Below are positions 9,249 to 18,189 of a DNA stretch of 64,000 bases, in pieces. The notes under the pieces are model-generated. The model worked only from the letters and a program-made list of their open reading frames with translations, was not told where the DNA came from and ran no database searches. The DNA lies in contig CANQMT010000007.1 in assembly GCA_947625055.1 (NCBI GenBank), forward strand, positions 31,796 to 95,795, given 5' to 3'. The translations under genes and the position numbers were made by a program. This DNA comes from an uncultured Monoglobus sp. (lineage in GTDB: Bacteria > Bacillota > Clostridia > Monoglobales > Monoglobaceae). Every line of letters begins with the position of its first letter. Position 1 is the stretch's first letter.

Positions 9249-10706
9249 ATGCGAAAGAGAAGAATTGCCGCGTTTGCCGCGGTTCTGGTTTTGCTCTGTT
9301 TCGGCTGCATTTCGGCGTTCGCAACAGCGTTTTATGATGTCCCCGATGATTTCTGGGCCGCGCCTTATATAACGAGCCTCGAGTCCCGCGGGATCGTCTC
9401 GGGCTACGGCGACGGAACGTTTTTGCCAAACGCCAACGTCCAGCGGTGCGAGTACGCCAAGATGCTGGTCAACGCCTCGGGGCTTCCCCTTTCAACAGCC
9501 CGAACCAGCCCGTACGCGGATCTGAACGTCAACGAATGGTATCTGCCGTATATCAACGCCATAACGGCGCAGATGCCGGGCTATCAGAGCACCACGCCTG
9601 GCGACACGCGGATATATTTTAAGCCTGAGGACCCGGCCACCCGCGAGGATGTGACCGTTGCGCTTATTAAGGTGCTTAATTATGATTTGTCGGAATACTA
9701 CCCGATCAGCGACGCTTTGCTGTCGGATGTGTTCTATGATTATGAGTCGATCCCGAAGCAGGACAGGCCGTATATTGCCGAGGCGGTCAAGAGAGGTTAC
9801 ATAACCGGAACCCAGCAGGGAACATTTGAGGGCTCGGACCCGATCACCCGCTGCGAGGTCTGCGCGGTGCTGTGCAGAGCGTTCCCGGAGGGCGGTACCG
9901 CCTATGTTGAGCCGCAGAATAATATGCCGGACGAAATCGCGTCCGGCCTTTCTGATTTAAGGGTATATTTTATCAATGTCGGTCAGGGCGACTCGGAATT
10001 TATCATCCTGCCCGACGGAAAGACCATGCTGATCGACGCGGGAACGGCGGACCACGGCAATGAGGTGTGCGCCTTCATAAAAGGGCTCGGATATTCGGGC
10101 ATTGATTATGTTTTGGCGACGCATCCGCACGCCGATCATATCGGCGGCATGCGCGCTGTGCTTGACGGGTTCGCGGTCGGGACATTTTATATGCCCGACG
10201 CGCTAAACACCACCAAAACCTTTGAGAACATGCTGGCGAAGCTGCTTGAAAAGCAGATAAACACCGTGCGCGCCGAGGCGGGAATGGTTATCGCGCAGGG
10301 CGCGTATACAATTGAGTTCCTGACGCCGCTTAACACCTATGACGATATTAACAACAGCTCGGTCGTGACGCGGATCGCGTACGGCGGCAATGTGTTCCTG
10401 TTTATGGGCGACGCCGAGAAGGAAGTCGAAAACGATCTGCTTCGGGCCGCGGGCGGCGATAAGCTTAAGGCGGATGTGCTCAAGGTCGGACATCACGGCT
10501 CGTCATCGTCCTCGACACCGCAGTTTTTGAGCGCTGTCCATCCGGCTTACGCGGTTATATCGGTCGGAGCGGGCAACGAGTACGGGCACCCGACCGAAAA
10601 GACGTTAAACAATCTGGCAAGCGCGGGCGCGGCGGTGCTCAGGACCGACATCGACGGAACCGTGGGATTCGGCTCAAACGGAAATGGAATTTACAGACTG
10701 AATTAA
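9249..10706 (+). CDS. Secreted SLH-domain protein fused to a ComEC-like metallo-beta-lactamase
   Basis: 485 residues. A signal peptide (about 1-26) has basic residues then a hydrophobic core. S-layer homology modules follow at about 27-80 and 90-210 (for example GIVSGYGDGTFLP and GYITGTQQGTFEG). A metallo-beta-lactamase domain runs from about residue 236 to the end. Its metal motif THPHADHIGG places His 292, His 294, Asp 296 and His 297, and VGHHGSSSSS follows. The domain resembles the C-terminal part of the DNA-uptake protein ComEC, but no channel segment is present. SLH modules normally bind wall polysaccharide, so the hydrolase is probably displayed outside the cell. The substrate is unknown; nucleic acid or a phosphodiester is an inference. 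It is followed 12 bases later by a DUF3006 gene. Confidence 0.88.
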   Translation: MRKRRIAAFAAVLVLLCFGCISAFATAFYDVPDDFWAAPYITSLESRGIVSGYGDGTFLPNANVQRCEYAKMLVNASGLPLSTARTSPYADLNVNEWYLPYINAITAQMPGYQSTTPGDTRIYFKPEDPATREDVTVALIKVLNYDLSEYYPISDALLSDVFYDYESIPKQDRPYIAEAVKRGYITGTQQGTFEGSDPITRCEVCAVLCRAFPEGGTAYVEPQNNMPDEIASGLSDLRVYFINVGQGDSEFIILPDGKTMLIDAGTADHGNEVCAFIKGLGYSGIDYVLATHPHADHIGGMRAVLDGFAVGTFYMPDALNTTKTFENMLAKLLEKQINTVRAEAGMVIAQGAYTIEFLTPLNTYDDINNSSVVTRIAYGGNVFLFMGDAEKEVENDLLRAAGGDKLKADVLKVGHHGSSSSSTPQFLSAVHPAYAVISVGAGNEYGHPTEKTLNNLASAGAAVLRTDIDGTVGFGSNGNGIYRLN

Positions 10707-10718
10707 GGAGGGGAGATC

Positions 10719-10925
10719 ATGAAGGGTGTAATTGACAGATTTGAGGGCGAATTCGCGGTCGTCGAGACCGACGGAGGATTTGTGAATGTTCCAAAGGCAA
10801 AACTGCCGGCGGAGGCGAAAGAATGTGCCGTTATCAATCTTGACAGTTTTTTGGTTGACAATGGCGCCGAGGCGGAGCGGACGAAAAAGATACGCGGCAT
10901 GATGGACGAATTATTCGGAAATTGA
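10719..10925 (+). CDS. DUF3006 small protein
   Basis: A 68-residue protein beginning MKGVIDRFEGEFAVVE, with the short beta-rich pattern of the DUF3006 family. A strong GGAGGGGAG site precedes the ATG. DUF3006 genes are often found beside metallo-beta-lactamase genes, as here, so the two are probably one operon. The function is unknown. Confidence 0.75.
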   Translation: MKGVIDRFEGEFAVVETDGGFVNVPKAKLPAEAKECAVINLDSFLVDNGAEAERTKKIRGMMDELFGN

Positions 10926-11009
10926 TACCGGTTTTGTCAAGGGTTTTATTGTGAATAATATGTTTTAAATTAATAAACGCTCTATGTTGACAAAATTCAA
11001 TAAAATATA

Positions 11010-11039
11010 TTGACTTACTGTGCCGATAAGTGGTATAAT
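11010..11039 (+). promoter_or_regulatory. Predicted promoter of the his genes
   Basis: TTGACT (11010-11015), an 18-base spacer, then TATAAT (11034-11039). The -10 overlaps the left arm of the 18-bp inverted repeat that follows. Confidence 0.65.
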
Positions 11040-11080
11040 AATCCTTATGAATAAGCGTTTGATTATTCATAAGGATTATT
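11037..11080. promoter_or_regulatory. Perfect 18-bp inverted repeat (candidate operator) before hisZG
   Basis: The left arm 11037-11054 and right arm 11063-11080 are exact reverse complements (AATAATCCTTATGAATAA), separated by 8 bases (GCGTTTGA). The repeat starts inside the predicted -10 and ends 6 bases before the Shine-Dalgarno GGAG at 11087-11090. Because transcription should start near 11046, most of the left arm would be missing from the RNA. A DNA operator is therefore more likely than a terminator. The binding protein is unknown. Confidence 0.6.
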
Positions 11081-11099
11081 TGTTTTGGAGTGATATTTT

Positions 11100-12752
11100 T
11101 TGAACAACGGAAGGATTACCCACACTCCCACAGGATTGGCAGATGTGCTTTGTGACGAGTGTGAGCTGAAACTTCGGATAGAGAACAAGGCGATGGAGGT
11201 GTTCGGCAGCTTCGATTACAGACCTGTGCGGACGCCCACATTCGAGTATTTTGACGTGTATAACGTGACCACGCCGACGCAGGCGGAGCATATGTTCAAG
11301 TTTTTTGACACCAACGGCAGAATGCTGGCGCTTCGGCCCGACATCACGACCTCGGTGGCGAGAATGGTCGCCACAAAGGCGGGCGCGGAGGATTTTCCGA
11401 TCCGCGTTTCGTACCTCGGCAGCGCGTTCCGCAATGAGGAGAATTTCAGCCAGGCGCGCCAGAGGGAGTTTACCCAGACAGGCGTTGAGCTTATCGGCGA
11501 AAGCGGCCCCGCGGCGGACGCGGAGATAATTGAGATCGCGATAAAGACGCTGCTTGAGGCGGGGATAAAGAGCTTCCAGATCGACCTGGGCCAGGTTGAG
11601 TTTTTTAAGGGCCTCGTTGAGCAGGCCGGACTTTCGGAAAGCGAGAGCGATATGCTCAGGCGGCACATAAACGACAAGGATTTCATCGCGGTCGAGAACG
11701 CCCTTGAGGAGCTTGACGTGACCGGCGACATGCGGCAGAGATTTGTAAGTCTGTCAACCATGTTCGGTGGGATCGAGATCGTGGATAACGCGATCGACGA
11801 CCGAACGCTGAACCGACGCTCGAAGGACGCATTGATAAATTTAAAAGAGGTGTATTATATCCTGACCCAAAAAGGGCTTGACAAATATGTTTCGTTCGAT
11901 TTGGGAATGGTACAGAATATCGACTATTACACGGGAATTATTATCCGCGGCTTTACGTACGGCGTGGGTTTCCCGGTGTGCAGCGGCGGACGGTATGACA
12001 GTCTGCTGAAAAAATTCGGCAGGGACGTTCCCGCCACCGGAATAGCCGTCGGCGTTGAGAGAGTTCTGGCGACGCTGTATGACGAGAGTTCGGCAGCCGA
12101 GAAAAAGAGCGGCAGCGATTACGTCACCGTGGCACTTGCCAAGGGAAGGTTGGCGGAGCTTTCGGTTGACATCTTCGGTAAAATAGGATTTGACGTGGAT
12201 GAGATCAAGAAAAAGAGCCGCAAGCTTATATTCACTGATGATAAGAACAAGATCAAGTTTATACTGGTGAAGGCCTCGGACGTGCCGACTTACGTTGAGT
12301 ACGGCGCGGCCGACATGGGAATTGTCGGCAAGGACACGCTGCTTGAAAGCGGCAAAAACCTCTATGAGGTGCTTGACCTCGGGTTTGGAGCCTGCAAGAT
12401 GGCTGTGGCGGGGCCCGCCGAAATGAAGGAAAATCTCGGCAACCGCAATATTACCCGCGTGGCCAGCAAATATCCCGAGATTGCCCGCGAGTTTTTCCAG
12501 AAAGTGAAGGGCAGAACGGTCGATATTATTAAGCTTAACGGCTCGGTTGAGCTCGGCCCGCTTGTGGGTTTATCTGAAGTGATCGTAGATATCGTCGAAA
12601 GCGGCAAAACGCTCAAAGAAAACGGCCTCGAGGTGCTTGAGGACGTGTGCGAGCTTTCGGCGCGGCTCGTTGTCAACCGCGTCAGCATGAAGCTCAAGCG
12701 CGACAAGATCATGGACATAATCCTCCGCGTTAAGGAGGAGATCGAGAAATGA
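11100..12752 (+). CDS. HisZ-HisG fusion: ATP phosphoribosyltransferase with regulatory domain
   Basis: 550 residues. Residues about 8-330 are a HisZ domain, a catalytically inactive histidyl-tRNA-synthetase-like fold; [12 protein letters not shown] and GVERVLATL are visible. A linker of about 10 residues (330-340, rich in Ser, Ala and Lys) leads to a short-form HisG domain (341-550) with [25 protein letters not shown] and [14 protein letters not shown]. Short HisG normally needs separate HisZ subunits in a hetero-octamer; here both parts are one chain. It makes phosphoribosyl-ATP, the first step of histidine synthesis. Start is TTG at 11100 with GGAG nine bases upstream. It overlaps hisA by 4 bases. 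Confidence 0.92.
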   Translation: MNNGRITHTPTGLADVLCDECELKLRIENKAMEVFGSFDYRPVRTPTFEYFDVYNVTTPTQAEHMFKFFDTNGRMLALRPDITTSVARMVATKAGAEDFPIRVSYLGSAFRNEENFSQARQREFTQTGVELIGESGPAADAEIIEIAIKTLLEAGIKSFQIDLGQVEFFKGLVEQAGLSESESDMLRRHINDKDFIAVENALEELDVTGDMRQRFVSLSTMFGGIEIVDNAIDDRTLNRRSKDALINLKEVYYILTQKGLDKYVSFDLGMVQNIDYYTGIIIRGFTYGVGFPVCSGGRYDSLLKKFGRDVPATGIAVGVERVLATLYDESSAAEKKSGSDYVTVALAKGRLAELSVDIFGKIGFDVDEIKKKSRKLIFTDDKNKIKFILVKASDVPTYVEYGAADMGIVGKDTLLESGKNLYEVLDLGFGACKMAVAGPAEMKENLGNRNITRVASKYPEIAREFFQKVKGRTVDIIKLNGSVELGPLVGLSEVIVDIVESGKTLKENGLEVLEDVCELSARLVVNRVSMKLKRDKIMDIILRVKEEIEK

Positions 12753-13462
12753 CGATATATCCCGCAATAGATATAATCGGCGGCGAGTGTGTGCGTCTGG
12801 TCAAGGGCGACTATTCGCAAAAGACCACGTTCGGCAAAGACCCGGTTGCCGTTGCGAAGGAGTGGGAAAGCTGCGGCGCGGAGTTCATTCATATTGTTGA
12901 TCTTGACGGCGCCCGGAGCGGAGACATGCCGAACTTTGAGCTCATCTCGGATATAGCCCGCTCGGTGTCATGCAAGGTCGAGGTGGGCGGCGGTATACGC
13001 GGCATGGACTGCGCCGAAAAATACCTGAACGCGGGCGTGTACAGAGTGATCATAGGGACCTCGGCGCTGCGCGACCCCGGATTCGTCCGCGAGGCGGTTT
13101 TGAAATACGGCGAGCGGATCGCCGTTGGAATTGACGCAAAAGACGGCAAAGCCGCGGTCAGCGGCTGGGAGGACGTCAGCAACATCGGAGCGCTCGAGCT
13201 CGCGAAACGCATGGAAGAGATCGGGGTAAGGACGATAATCTACACCGATATTGCCACCGACGGAATGCTCGGCGGCCCAAACCTTGAGGCTATGAGAGAA
13301 ATGGCCGCGTCGGTCAATATGGATGTTGTGGCCTCGGGCGGCGTCACGACGCTTCGGGATGTTGAGGCGCTAAAAACCGCGGGCGTTCAGGGCGCGATAA
13401 TCGGCAAGGCTCTTTACACCGGAAGCATCGACCTTCGCGAGGCGATCAAAACAGCGAAATAA
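12749..13462 (+). CDS. hisA: ProFAR isomerase (HisA)
   Basis: A 237-residue beta/alpha barrel beginning [17 protein letters not shown], with the catalytic Asp in AIDI and the second Asp in TDIATDGM near residue 168. VASGGV and IIGKALY make up the phosphate-binding end. It isomerises ProFAR to PRFAR. Its ATGA overlap with hisZG suggests coupling. hisF and hisH, expected next to hisA, are absent here. Confidence 0.96.
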   Translation: MTIYPAIDIIGGECVRLVKGDYSQKTTFGKDPVAVAKEWESCGAEFIHIVDLDGARSGDMPNFELISDIARSVSCKVEVGGGIRGMDCAEKYLNAGVYRVIIGTSALRDPGFVREAVLKYGERIAVGIDAKDGKAAVSGWEDVSNIGALELAKRMEEIGVRTIIYTDIATDGMLGGPNLEAMREMAASVNMDVVASGGVTTLRDVEALKTAGVQGAIIGKALYTGSIDLREAIKTAK

Positions 13463-13485
13463 ATTCTGAAAGGAATGTGAACAAT

Positions 13486-14139
13486 ATGGAAATGATAAAC
13501 GCGGAGTTCATTAAGGACTTAAAATTTGATGACAACGGATTGATCCCCGCGGTGGCGCAGGACAGCGTCAGCGGCGAGGTGCTTATGCTCGCCTATATGA
13601 ACGAGGAAAGCATTAGGGAAACCTTAAAGACCGGCCACGCCACATATTTCAGCCGCAGCCGCAAGCAGCTCTGGGAAAAGGGCGCGACCAGCGGAAACTA
13701 TCAGGATGTTGTTGAAATGTATGTTGACTGCGATCAGGATGCGGTCGTGCTCAAGGTAAAGCAGACCGGCAACGCCTGTCACACCAACAATCATTCCTGC
13801 TTCTACCGCAGGGTGAAGGAGGGCAAGCTTGAGGAGATCCCCACCGGGACCGCCGCCAAACCCGGCATACTTTATGACGTTTACAACGTTATCGTGGACA
13901 GGGTAAAAAATCCCAAAAAGGGATCATACACCAATTATTTGTTTGACAAGGGCATTGACAAAATGCTCAAAAAGGTGGGCGAGGAGGCCTCCGAGGTCAT
14001 TATCGCGTCCAAGAATTACGTAAAGTCCGAGGTGCAGTACGAGACAGCCGACCTTTTGTACCACCTGTCGGTGGTGCTGGTCGAGGAGGGCCTCACCTGG
14101 GACGATATATTTGTTGAGCTGCAAAAAAGATATAAATAA
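13486..14139 (+). CDS. hisIE: HisIE, phosphoribosyl-AMP cyclohydrolase / phosphoribosyl-ATP pyrophosphatase
   Basis: 217 residues from the ATG at 13486. The N-terminal cyclohydrolase half contains [15 protein letters not shown] and the zinc-binding DCDQD and CHTNNHSC. The C-terminal pyrophosphatase half (about 110-217) has [13 protein letters not shown] and ETADLLYHL. It catalyses steps 2 and 3 of histidine synthesis. A GTG at 13477 sits too close to the AGGA site to be preferred. With hisB, hisC, hisD, hisF and hisH missing, the pathway must be completed by another locus. Confidence 0.95.
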   Translation: MEMINAEFIKDLKFDDNGLIPAVAQDSVSGEVLMLAYMNEESIRETLKTGHATYFSRSRKQLWEKGATSGNYQDVVEMYVDCDQDAVVLKVKQTGNACHTNNHSCFYRRVKEGKLEEIPTGTAAKPGILYDVYNVIVDRVKNPKKGSYTNYLFDKGIDKMLKKVGEEASEVIIASKNYVKSEVQYETADLLYHLSVVLVEEGLTWDDIFVELQKRYK

Positions 14140-14179
14140 AAATAAAGAAAAAAGCAAAAAATTTTAGGAGGTAATGAAA

Positions 14180-14554
14180 ATGATTGGAATTGAGCATATT
14201 TGTATCTGCGCGCATGACACGGCGGCGCTTAAAGACTGGTACATGGACATGTTCGGTTGGAAGGTTGTGTATGACAACGGCAAGGGAACGTTCTTCCTCA
14301 AGGCCGACGACGGCGGAATGATCGAGTTCCAGCGTTCCGACATCAAGGGTTCAAAGCAGGATATGAAGGCGACGGGCATCCGCCATATCGCGATCTCGGT
14401 CGACGATTTTGACGGCATGGTTGAGAAGCTCAAGGGCGCGGGAGTCAAGGTCCTGATAGACGCGGCGGTCAGCGCCAAGGGTATTGGCACAATGTATTTT
14501 GAGGATCCCGACGGCAATATTCTGCACATAATTCACAGAGTTACGCCTCTTTAA
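14180..14554 (+). CDS. VOC (glyoxalase/bleomycin resistance) family protein
   Basis: A 124-residue single-module vicinal-oxygen-chelate protein with two beta-alpha-beta-beta-beta halves. The first begins IEHICICAHDTAALKDWYMD; the second has GIRHIAISVDDFDGMVEKL, and the end reads YFEDPDGNILHIIHR. His in the first strand and Glu near the C-terminal strands could bind metal. Such proteins include isomerases, dioxygenases and drug-binding proteins; the substrate here is unknown. I chose the ATG at 14180 since GGAGG is 8 bases upstream; an ATG at 14174 is too close. Confidence 0.85.
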   Translation: MIGIEHICICAHDTAALKDWYMDMFGWKVVYDNGKGTFFLKADDGGMIEFQRSDIKGSKQDMKATGIRHIAISVDDFDGMVEKLKGAGVKVLIDAAVSAKGIGTMYFEDPDGNILHIIHRVTPL

Positions 14555-14574
14555 AGTAAGCGCTGAAGAAAAGA

Positions 14575-14610
14575 TCGGCAGGCGATAAACCGCCTGCCGA
14601 ATTGTTAATT
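14575..14610 (+). terminator. Stem-loop terminator after the VOC gene
   Basis: TCGGCAGGCG (14575-14584) pairs perfectly with CGCCTGCCGA (14591-14600) around a 6-base loop. The following ATTGTTAATT is only moderately T-rich, so termination may be partial before dxs. Confidence 0.6.
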
Positions 14611-14626
14611 GATATGAGGCTGCATT

Positions 14627-16501
14627 ATGGAGATCAGAGAATATACCTCGGCGGAGCTCGGAAAGCTCAGCATAGACGAGCTTAAGGAGCTTGCCGCCGA
14701 CATAAGGCAATTTATACTGAAAGCAGTGTCCAAAAACGGAGGTCATCTTGCTTCGAATTTGGGCGTTGTTGAGCTGACCATAGCCCTGCACAGAGTTTTT
14801 GACATAAACGGCGGCGACAGCATAGTGTGGGATGTGGGCCACCAGAGCTACACCCACAAGATCCTGACCGGCAGAGGGGACAGGTTCGCCAGGCTCAGAA
14901 AGCTCGGCGGGCTCAGCGGGTTCCCCAAATTTGAAGAGGACAAGCGCGACACGTTCAACACGGGCCACAGCTCGACCTCGATCTCGGCGGCGGCGGGAAT
15001 TGCCAAGGCCAACTGCCTGCGCGGGATTAAGGCGAAAAGCATCGCGGTGATAGGCGACGGCGCCATGACCGGCGGAATGGCTTATGAGGCGCTTAACCAC
15101 GCGGGGCATAACACCAAAAATTTAATAATAATCTATAATGATAACGACATGTCGATTTCAAAGAACGTGGGCGGCGTTTCGCGCGCGATGAAACGCCTGC
15201 GCAACGCCAACAAGTATTTGAAATTTAAAGACGAGTTCAAGACTGCTCTCGACAATATTCCGGTTGTGGGCGAGCCGACAAAAAAAGGCTTGATCAAAGT
15301 CAAAACCGATATTAAAAATATGGTCGTGGACGGAAACGCGATGTTTGAGAGCATGGGCTTTTCGTATCTCGGACCGGTGGACGGCCACGATTTCGAGAGG
15401 CTCATAGCCGTGCTTAAATACGCGAAAAATAAAACGAAGCCCGTGTTTATCCATGTCTGCACCAAAAAAGGCAAAGGCTATAAGCCCGCGGAGCAGGAGC
15501 CCGATCTGTATCACGGCGTGGGCAGCTTTGACATAAAGAGCGGCAAGCTGTTCAAGTCGTCAAAAAGGGAGAGCTGGTCCAAATGCTTCGGTCGCACTCT
15601 GTGCGGGCTGGCGGACGAAAACGAGAAGATCGCGGCAGTTACAGCGGCCATGCCCGACGGAACGGGCCTTTCGCGGTTCGCGGAAAAATTCCCCGATCGC
15701 TTTTTCGACGTCGGGATCGCCGAGCAGCACGCGGTCACTTTTTCGGCAGGCTTGGCGCGGGCGGGAATAATCCCGGTTTTCGCGGTGTATTCCACCTTTC
15801 TTCAAAGGGCGTATGACCAGATCCTGCACGACGTGTGTCTGCAAAATCTGCACGTCGTTTTCGCGGTTGACCGCTCGGGCCCGGTTGGAAGCGACGGAGA
15901 GACGCATCAGGGTGTTTATGACATATCGTATTTTTCGCATATGCCGAACATGAGGATATTATCCCCCGCGATTTGCGAAGATATGGAGCCCATGCTGAAA
16001 AGCCTGATAGACGGCGGCGGGCCGTGCGCACTGAGATACCCCCGCGGCGCCGCCTGCACGGCGGATGATTATGACGCGGAGATCCCACGGCTCACGCCCG
16101 ACAAATGCGCGGAGCCGAGAGTGATTGTTTCCGCGGACAGGCCCGACGTTCTGATCGTCTCGACGGGCGTCATGCTCAAAAACGCGCTGGGGGCGGCGAG
16201 GATTTTGGAGGATAAGGGCTATTCCGCGGCGGTTGCCGACGCGGTCTGCTTAAAGCCCTTTGACCCGGCGCCCGTGAAGGATATGGCGGACAAGGCGAAA
16301 ATCGTGGCCTCGGTTGAAAACAATGTTATAAACGGAGGCTTCGGGCGGCTTTTGGAGGACGCTCTTGACAAAAAGATATTGAAGCTGGCATATCCGGACG
16401 AGCCGGTTTGCCAGGGAAAGGTGGCCGAGTTAGAGGAACGCTACGGCCTTTCGGCGGACAGGATCGCGGAGAGGATAGAGAAGCGGCTTAAACAGATATG
16501 A
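14627..16501 (+). CDS. dxs: 1-deoxy-D-xylulose-5-phosphate synthase
   Basis: A 624-residue thiamine-diphosphate enzyme of normal length. GHQSYTHKILTGR and GHSSTSISAAAG lie in the N-terminal domain. The diphosphate/Mg site is GDGAMTGGMAYEALNHAG with NDNDMSIS, and AEQHAVTFSAG and DRSGPVGSDGETHQG are in the pyrimidine domain. It joins pyruvate and glyceraldehyde-3-phosphate, the entry step of the MEP isoprenoid pathway. It overlaps tlyA by 4 bases and starts the dxs-tlyA-nadK-recN group, a common order in Clostridia. Confidence 0.97.
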   Translation: MEIREYTSAELGKLSIDELKELAADIRQFILKAVSKNGGHLASNLGVVELTIALHRVFDINGGDSIVWDVGHQSYTHKILTGRGDRFARLRKLGGLSGFPKFEEDKRDTFNTGHSSTSISAAAGIAKANCLRGIKAKSIAVIGDGAMTGGMAYEALNHAGHNTKNLIIIYNDNDMSISKNVGGVSRAMKRLRNANKYLKFKDEFKTALDNIPVVGEPTKKGLIKVKTDIKNMVVDGNAMFESMGFSYLGPVDGHDFERLIAVLKYAKNKTKPVFIHVCTKKGKGYKPAEQEPDLYHGVGSFDIKSGKLFKSSKRESWSKCFGRTLCGLADENEKIAAVTAAMPDGTGLSRFAEKFPDRFFDVGIAEQHAVTFSAGLARAGIIPVFAVYSTFLQRAYDQILHDVCLQNLHVVFAVDRSGPVGSDGETHQGVYDISYFSHMPNMRILSPAICEDMEPMLKSLIDGGGPCALRYPRGAACTADDYDAEIPRLTPDKCAEPRVIVSADRPDVLIVSTGVMLKNALGAARILEDKGYSAAVADAVCLKPFDPAPVKDMADKAKIVASVENNVINGGFGRLLEDALDKKILKLAYPDEPVCQGKVAELEERYGLSADRIAERIEKRLKQI

Positions 16502-17289
16502 GCGAGAGACTTGACAATTATTTGGTGAAAAACGGATTAATTGAAACGCGGAGCAAAGCGCAGTCCGTGATCATGGCGGGCTGCGTGTATGTTGATGACC
16601 AAAGGGCTCTGAAGGCCGGCCAGGCCGTGAAGGGCAATGAAAAAATCGAGGTGCGCGACAACTCACTGCGCTATGTGAGCCGCGGCGGGCTCAAGCTTGA
16701 AAAGGCGATGAGCGCGTTTTCGATAAATCTTGAGGGAAAGGTGTGCATGGACATTGGCGCGTCCACCGGCGGCTTTACCGATTGTATGCTGCAAAACGGC
16801 GCGGCGAGGGTTTACTCGATCGACGTGGGCTACGGACAGCTCGCGTGGAAGCTCCGGTGCGACGAGCGGGTCGTGAATTTGGAGCGCACCAACTTTCGGT
16901 ATGTGACAAAAGCCGAGGTGCCCGAGGAGATAGATTTTTTTTCGGTCGATGTGTCTTTTATTTCGCTTGGGCTTATTCTGACGCCCGCCTATGAGCTTTT
17001 AAAGGAAGGCGGCTCGGCTGTCTGCCTTATCAAGCCACAGTTTGAGGCAGGACGCGAAAAGGTCGGCAAAAAGGGCGTCGTGCGCGATAAGAGCGTTCAC
17101 CGCGAGGTGATCGAAAAGGTGTTTGAAATAGCGAAAGACACGGGGTTCAGGGTGCTCGGACTTGACTTTTCGCCCATAAAGGGGCCCGAGGGCAATATAG
17201 AGTATCTGATGTATATTGAAAAAAGCTCCGGCGAGAGCCGTGATTTGGATATAACCGAGGTTGTGGAAAATTCGCACGAATTGGATTGA
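16498..17289 (+). CDS. TlyA family RNA methyltransferase (hemolysin A-like)
   Basis: 263 residues. An N-terminal S4 RNA-binding domain (about 1-62, with KAQSVIMAGCVYVD) is followed by an FtsJ/RrmJ-type methyltransferase domain (GASTGGFTDCMLQNGA binds SAM, and SVDVSFISL follows). Members 2'-O-methylate rRNA; some are annotated as hemolysins from early screens. The ATG overlaps the dxs stop (ATGA). Confidence 0.92.
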   Translation: MSERLDNYLVKNGLIETRSKAQSVIMAGCVYVDDQRALKAGQAVKGNEKIEVRDNSLRYVSRGGLKLEKAMSAFSINLEGKVCMDIGASTGGFTDCMLQNGAARVYSIDVGYGQLAWKLRCDERVVNLERTNFRYVTKAEVPEEIDFFSVDVSFISLGLILTPAYELLKEGGSAVCLIKPQFEAGREKVGKKGVVRDKSVHREVIEKVFEIAKDTGFRVLGLDFSPIKGPEGNIEYLMYIEKSSGESRDLDITEVVENSHELD

Positions 17290-17295
17290 TTTTTT

Positions 17296-18168
17296 ATGAA
17301 GAAGATCGCTTTGATACCTAATATATTTAAGGATAAGGATTGCAAAGAGACGATAAATCTTATTAACTACTTAAAAAAATTCGACTGCGCGCTGCTGATT
17401 GAGCGCGAGTTTGAGCCTTATCTCAGGGCCGTATGCGGGGCCGAGGGCGTTAAGGCAGAGTTTGACGAGCGCGAAAAGGTGTTCTCCGGCGCGGAGCTGC
17501 TCATCGCGCTGGGCGGCGACGGAACGATCATCGAGGCCGCAGTGGACGCGGCGAAATACGCCTTGCCGATAGTCGGCGTGAACATGGGGCACCTGGGCTT
17601 TCTCGCCAGAATTGAAAAGGGCTGCTACGGCCCGCTTGAGCCGATCATTAACGGCAGCTTCGGCGTGAACCGCTGCATGATGCTCGATATTGAGATCGTC
17701 GGCGGCGACGGAAGCGTGATCGAGAGGCACACGGCGCTTAACGACCTTATTGTCAGCGGCGAGGATTATAAAATGGTAACTGTCGGCGTCAGCGTTAACG
17801 GGAACGCGATGAGCGAGTATTCGGCTGACGGAATAATCGCGGCGACTGCTGTGGGGTCTACGGCCTACTCGCTGTCGGCGGGCGGCGCCGTTATGCACCC
17901 CGAGGTTGACGCTATGATAATAACCCCTATCTGTCCGCACACGCTCAAGGCGCGCTCGGCGGTCATACCGGCGGACAGGGTCATCGAGATCTCGTGCCTC
18001 GAGCCGTATCGCTGCGGCGCGGTGGTCAGAGCGGACGGAAAGATGATATACAAGATAAAAAAGGATCATGAGAGGGTCAGGATCAAAAAGTCGGAGTACA
18101 GCACATTGCTTGTCAAGCTTGACGACCCCACATTCTTTGACGTGCTGAGAAATAAATTGTCGGATTGA
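17296..18168 (+). CDS. nadK: NAD kinase
   Basis: 290 residues with the diagnostic LGGDGTIIEA near residue 72 and NMGHLGFL shortly after. The second NAD site has ALNDLIVS and SADGIIAATAVGSTAYSLSAGG. It phosphorylates NAD to NADP in the cytoplasm. It lies 6 bases after tlyA and before recN. The argR gene that commonly lies between nadK and recN in Clostridia is missing. Confidence 0.95.
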   Translation: MKKIALIPNIFKDKDCKETINLINYLKKFDCALLIEREFEPYLRAVCGAEGVKAEFDEREKVFSGAELLIALGGDGTIIEAAVDAAKYALPIVGVNMGHLGFLARIEKGCYGPLEPIINGSFGVNRCMMLDIEIVGGDGSVIERHTALNDLIVSGEDYKMVTVGVSVNGNAMSEYSADGIIAATAVGSTAYSLSAGGAVMHPEVDAMIITPICPHTLKARSAVIPADRVIEISCLEPYRCGAVVRADGKMIYKIKKDHERVRIKKSEYSTLLVKLDDPTFFDVLRNKLSD

Positions 18169-18189
18169 TTGATAGTTTGAGGTGAGAAT

